From positions 1 to 7,837 of the forward strand of contig CAKVJS010000045.1 in assembly GCA_934754755.1 (NCBI GenBank): a stretch of DNA of 7,837 bases. The letters are read 5' to 3'. Below are positions 6,183 to 7,837 of the stretch, in pieces. The notes beneath the pieces are model-generated. The model did no database searches and was not told the DNA's origin. It worked only from the letters and a program-made list of their open reading frames with translations. How positions within the stretch are numbered: the first letter of the stretch is position 1; each line of letters starts with the position of its first letter. Source of the stretch: an uncultured Erysipelotrichales bacterium (lineage in GTDB: Bacteria; Bacillota_I; Bacilli_A; Erysipelotrichales; Coprobacillaceae). A program made the translations under genes and the position numbers.

Positions 6183-6770
6183 TTATTTATAAATGCCTTC
6201 CACTGTTTTATCTCGCAGTGCGGCAACCTCTTTTACTGTTTTTAAAGAAGCTAATCCTTCCATTGTTGCTCGAACCATGTTGATTGGTGTTCTAGAACCT
6301 AATGATTTAGATAAAATATCATTATATCCAGCTAATTCAATAACTGCACGAACCGGTCCACCAGCGATAATTCCCGTACCTTGTGAAGCAGGACGCAAGA
6401 ATACTTTTCCAGATCCATATACTCCTGTACTTTCATGTGGTATCGTACCGTGTACAAAAGGAACCTTAATGACATTACGTTTTGCATTTTCAGCAGCTTT
6501 ACGAATGGCATCTGGGACTTCATTTGCTTTACCTGTTCCGAAACCAACTCTACCTTTTTTATCACCAATTACTACTAAAGCAGCGAAACGGAACTTACGT
6601 CCTCCTTTAACAACCTTAGTAACACGGTTAATTGTAACAACACGTTCTTCAAATTCTTTTTCTTCTCTTCTTGGCGCGTTTCTTCTAGGTCCTCTTCTTG
6701 GCCCATTATTTCTAGGACCATTTGCGTTCGCTCTTGGCCCATTATTAGCCATTGGTTTTCGTTGTTCCAT
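6183..6770 (-). CDS. rpsE: Small ribosomal subunit protein S5 (uS5) with a basic N-terminal extension
   Basis: Encodes 195 residues, against about 166 for the usual S5. The core starts near residue 40: RNA-binding loop KGGR at 55-58, [14 protein letters not shown] at 69-82, and GTGIIAGG at 131-138 in the C-terminal domain. S5 lies at the mRNA entry side of the 30S subunit, acts in decoding accuracy, and in known bacteria the loop near KGGR is where spectinomycin resistance mutations fall. Residues 1-35 are extra, low-complexity and basic, with nine Arg plus many Asn, Gly and Pro, and the motif NGPR three times. The ATG at 6768-6770 is chosen because GGAGG lies 5 bases upstream. A second in-frame ATG (residue 7) has no such site and would still keep most of the extension. 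The extension is probably disordered and may touch rRNA; that role is inference. Confidence 0.97.
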   Translation of the reverse strand: MEQRKPMANNGPRANANGPRNNGPRRGPRRNAPRREEKEFEERVVTINRVTKVVKGGRKFRFAALVVIGDKKGRVGFGTGKANEVPDAIRKAAENAKRNVIKVPFVHGTIPHESTGVYGSGKVFLRPASQGTGIIAGGPVRAVIELAGYNDILSKSLGSRTPINMVRATMEGLASLKTVKEVAALRDKTVEGIYK

Positions 6771-6782
6771 ATTGACCTCCTT

Positions 6783-7139
6783 CTAGAATTTTAATCCCGC
6801 TTCTCTAGCAGCTTCTGCTAAAGCTTTAACACGACCATGATAGATATATCCACCACGATCAAATACTACATTTATTATTTTACTTTCTTGTGCTTTTTTA
6901 GCAATTTCTTTCCCTACCGCACTAGCCGCTAAAATATTTGAACCATTTTCTAATTTTAACGCGACGCTGGATGCACTAGCTAGTGTAACACCACTTACAT
7001 CATCAATAATTTGCGCATGAATATGTGCATTAGAACGAAATACATTAAGTCTTGGACATTCTGCAGTACCGCTAATTTTTGAACGGACTCTAGCATGTCT
7101 TTTTAACCGAACATCATTACGTGATTTTAGTTTAGCCAT
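6783..7139 (-). CDS. rplR: Large ribosomal subunit protein L18 (uL18)
   Basis: Encodes 118 residues, typical for bacterial L18 (about 120). L18 binds 5S rRNA and helps place it, with L5, in the central protuberance of the 50S subunit. The basic N-terminus (residues 1-22, rich in Lys and Arg), the segment [15 protein letters not shown] at 29-43 and the C-terminal [20 protein letters not shown] at 93-112 are family hallmarks. The ATG start follows an AAGGAG site about 8 bases upstream. The gene ends with TAG 12 bases before rpsE, so the rpsE ribosome binding site fills the gap. Confidence 0.98.
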   Translation of the reverse strand: MAKLKSRNDVRLKRHARVRSKISGTAECPRLNVFRSNAHIHAQIIDDVSGVTLASASSVALKLENGSNILAASAVGKEIAKKAQESKIINVVFDRGGYIYHGRVKALAEAAREAGLKF

Positions 7140-7162
7140 GATTTATACTCCTTTCTAGTCTA

Positions 7163-7708
7163 CTATTTCTTACCAGCTGTTTTTCCTTCTTTTGTAATAA
7201 TTCTTTCATCGCTATAGCGAATCCCTTTACCTTTATAAGGTTCTGGTTTTCTTTTTGAACGGATTTGAGCAGCCACTTCTCCTACTCGTTCTTTATCAAT
7301 TCCTGATACAATAATTTGTGTATTCGATGGTGTTTCTATTGTAACCCCTTCTTCAGCTATCATTTCTACTGGATGCGAATATCCAACATTTAAGACAAGG
7401 GTTTTACCTTTCATTTGTCCACGATATCCAATACCAACGATTTCCAATTGCTTTTTGAACCCGTTATGTACTCCTTCAATCATGTTTGAAAGTAGAGCTC
7501 TTGTTGTACCATGTAGTTGCTTGTGCGTCTTTTGTTCACTGCTTCTTGAAACTGTAATTACATCTTCTTTCTTTTCGATTGTAATTACAGGTGAAAATTG
7601 TCTGACAAGTGTCCCTTTAGGACCTGTTACTGTCACTCTATTTTCCGTATCTAATTCTACGGTAACGTCTTTCGGTATATTAATAAGTTTATTACCAACA
7701 CGAGACAT
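7163..7708 (-). CDS. rplF: Large ribosomal subunit protein L6 (uL6)
   Basis: Encodes 181 residues, close to the usual length of about 178. L6 has two similar folded domains and sits near the sarcin-ricin loop and factor-binding site of the 50S subunit. The N-terminus MSRVGNKLI, the VTGPKGTL segment at residues 27-34 and the C-terminal signature [11 protein letters not shown] at 155-165 identify it. The ATG start follows AGGAGG with normal spacing. It lies between rpsH and rplR in the standard spc order, with a TAG stop 23 bases before rplR. The lysine-rich tail after residue 172 is ordinary for the family. Confidence 0.98.
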   Translation of the reverse strand: MSRVGNKLINIPKDVTVELDTENRVTVTGPKGTLVRQFSPVITIEKKEDVITVSRSSEQKTHKQLHGTTRALLSNMIEGVHNGFKKQLEIVGIGYRGQMKGKTLVLNVGYSHPVEMIAEEGVTIETPSNTQIIVSGIDKERVGEVAAQIRSKRKPEPYKGKGIRYSDERIITKEGKTAGKK

Positions 7709-7738
7709 TCGTTACACCTCCTGTACTTTCCTTTTTTA

Positions 7739-7837
7739 TTACCAAATATATGCTAAAACTTCTCCACCAACTTGTTTTTCTCGAGCTTCCTTATCGGTTA
7801 CTAGCCCATGAGAAGTGGAAAGAATTACAATTCCTAA
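7739..7837 (-). CDS. rpsH: Small ribosomal subunit protein S8 (uS8), 3' end only
   Basis: Partial gene cut by the window edge. Only the last 32 codons and a TAA stop are present. The visible tail reads through [13 protein letters not shown] and ends in GGEVLAYIW, the conserved C-terminal signature of S8, which binds the central domain of 16S rRNA early in 30S assembly. Its stop codon lies 30 bases before the rplF start, and the S8-L6 order is standard for the spc operon. In E. coli S8 also represses this operon by binding the rplE mRNA region; that site would be outside this window. The rest of the protein cannot be judged. Confidence 0.95.
   Translation of the reverse strand, partial: LGIVILSTSHGLVTDKEAREKQVGGEVLAYIW

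Noticed and set aside
6697..6746. 14-bp direct repeat as a possible insertion or attachment-site trace
   Set aside because: Both copies are in frame and encode the repeated NNGPR of the S5 tail; no element lies between them.
6193..6786. A 197-codon plus-strand reading frame opposite rpsE
   Set aside because: It is the mirror of the S5 gene. Its repetitive sequence comes from the low-complexity S5 tail read backwards, and S5 itself is unmistakable.

Overview
This window is the distal part of a bacterial ribosomal-protein super-operon (the spc and alpha sections), read entirely on the minus strand. In transcription order, from high to low coordinates, it holds rpsH (3' end only), rplF, rplR, rpsE, rpmD, rplO, secY, adk, map, infA, rpmJ, rpsM, rpsK, rpoA and rplQ. 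The gene order is the one known from Bacillus and relatives. The DNA is AT-rich, Shine-Dalgarno sites are strong (AAGGAG or AGGAGG), adenylate kinase has a four-Cys zinc LID, and RpoA has the 314-residue length known from Bacillus. This points to a low-GC Bacillota. The RpoA sequence and the basic N-terminal extension on S5 would suit an Erysipelotrichia-like lineage, but that placement is inference. Standard code applies: conserved tryptophans use TGG.

Region by region: 7837-5531 encodes ribosomal proteins S8 (tail), L6, L18, S5, L30 and L15. 5529-4228 is SecY, the protein-translocation channel. 4211-2817 holds two housekeeping enzymes, adenylate kinase and methionine aminopeptidase. 2804-268 holds IF-1, L36, S13, S11, the RNA polymerase alpha subunit and L17. 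Gaps between genes are 0 to 40 bases, and I see no clear internal promoter or terminator in them. The transcript most likely ends at a Rho-independent terminator at 218-256, twelve bases after the rplQ stop codon. The genes together make ribosome parts, the initiation factor, the polymerase alpha subunit, the membrane channel, the enzyme that trims initiator methionines, and the nucleotide kinase that keeps AMP/ADP balanced.

Positions 1-217 carry no gene. They hold a small GC-rich hairpin (16-33), a near-consensus sigma-A promoter facing the plus strand (71-99) overlapped by an imperfect 28-bp dyad (78-105), and an extended -10 motif facing the minus strand (166-174). The plus-strand promoter would make a noncoding RNA of about 150 nt, ending at the same terminator read from the other side. 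This is the least explained part of the window.

The coding region is a conserved housekeeping operon, and I do not see an undescribed multi-gene system here. The observations most worth a second look are the possible small RNA downstream of rplQ and the repetitive Arg/Asn/Gly/Pro-rich N-terminal extension of S5.
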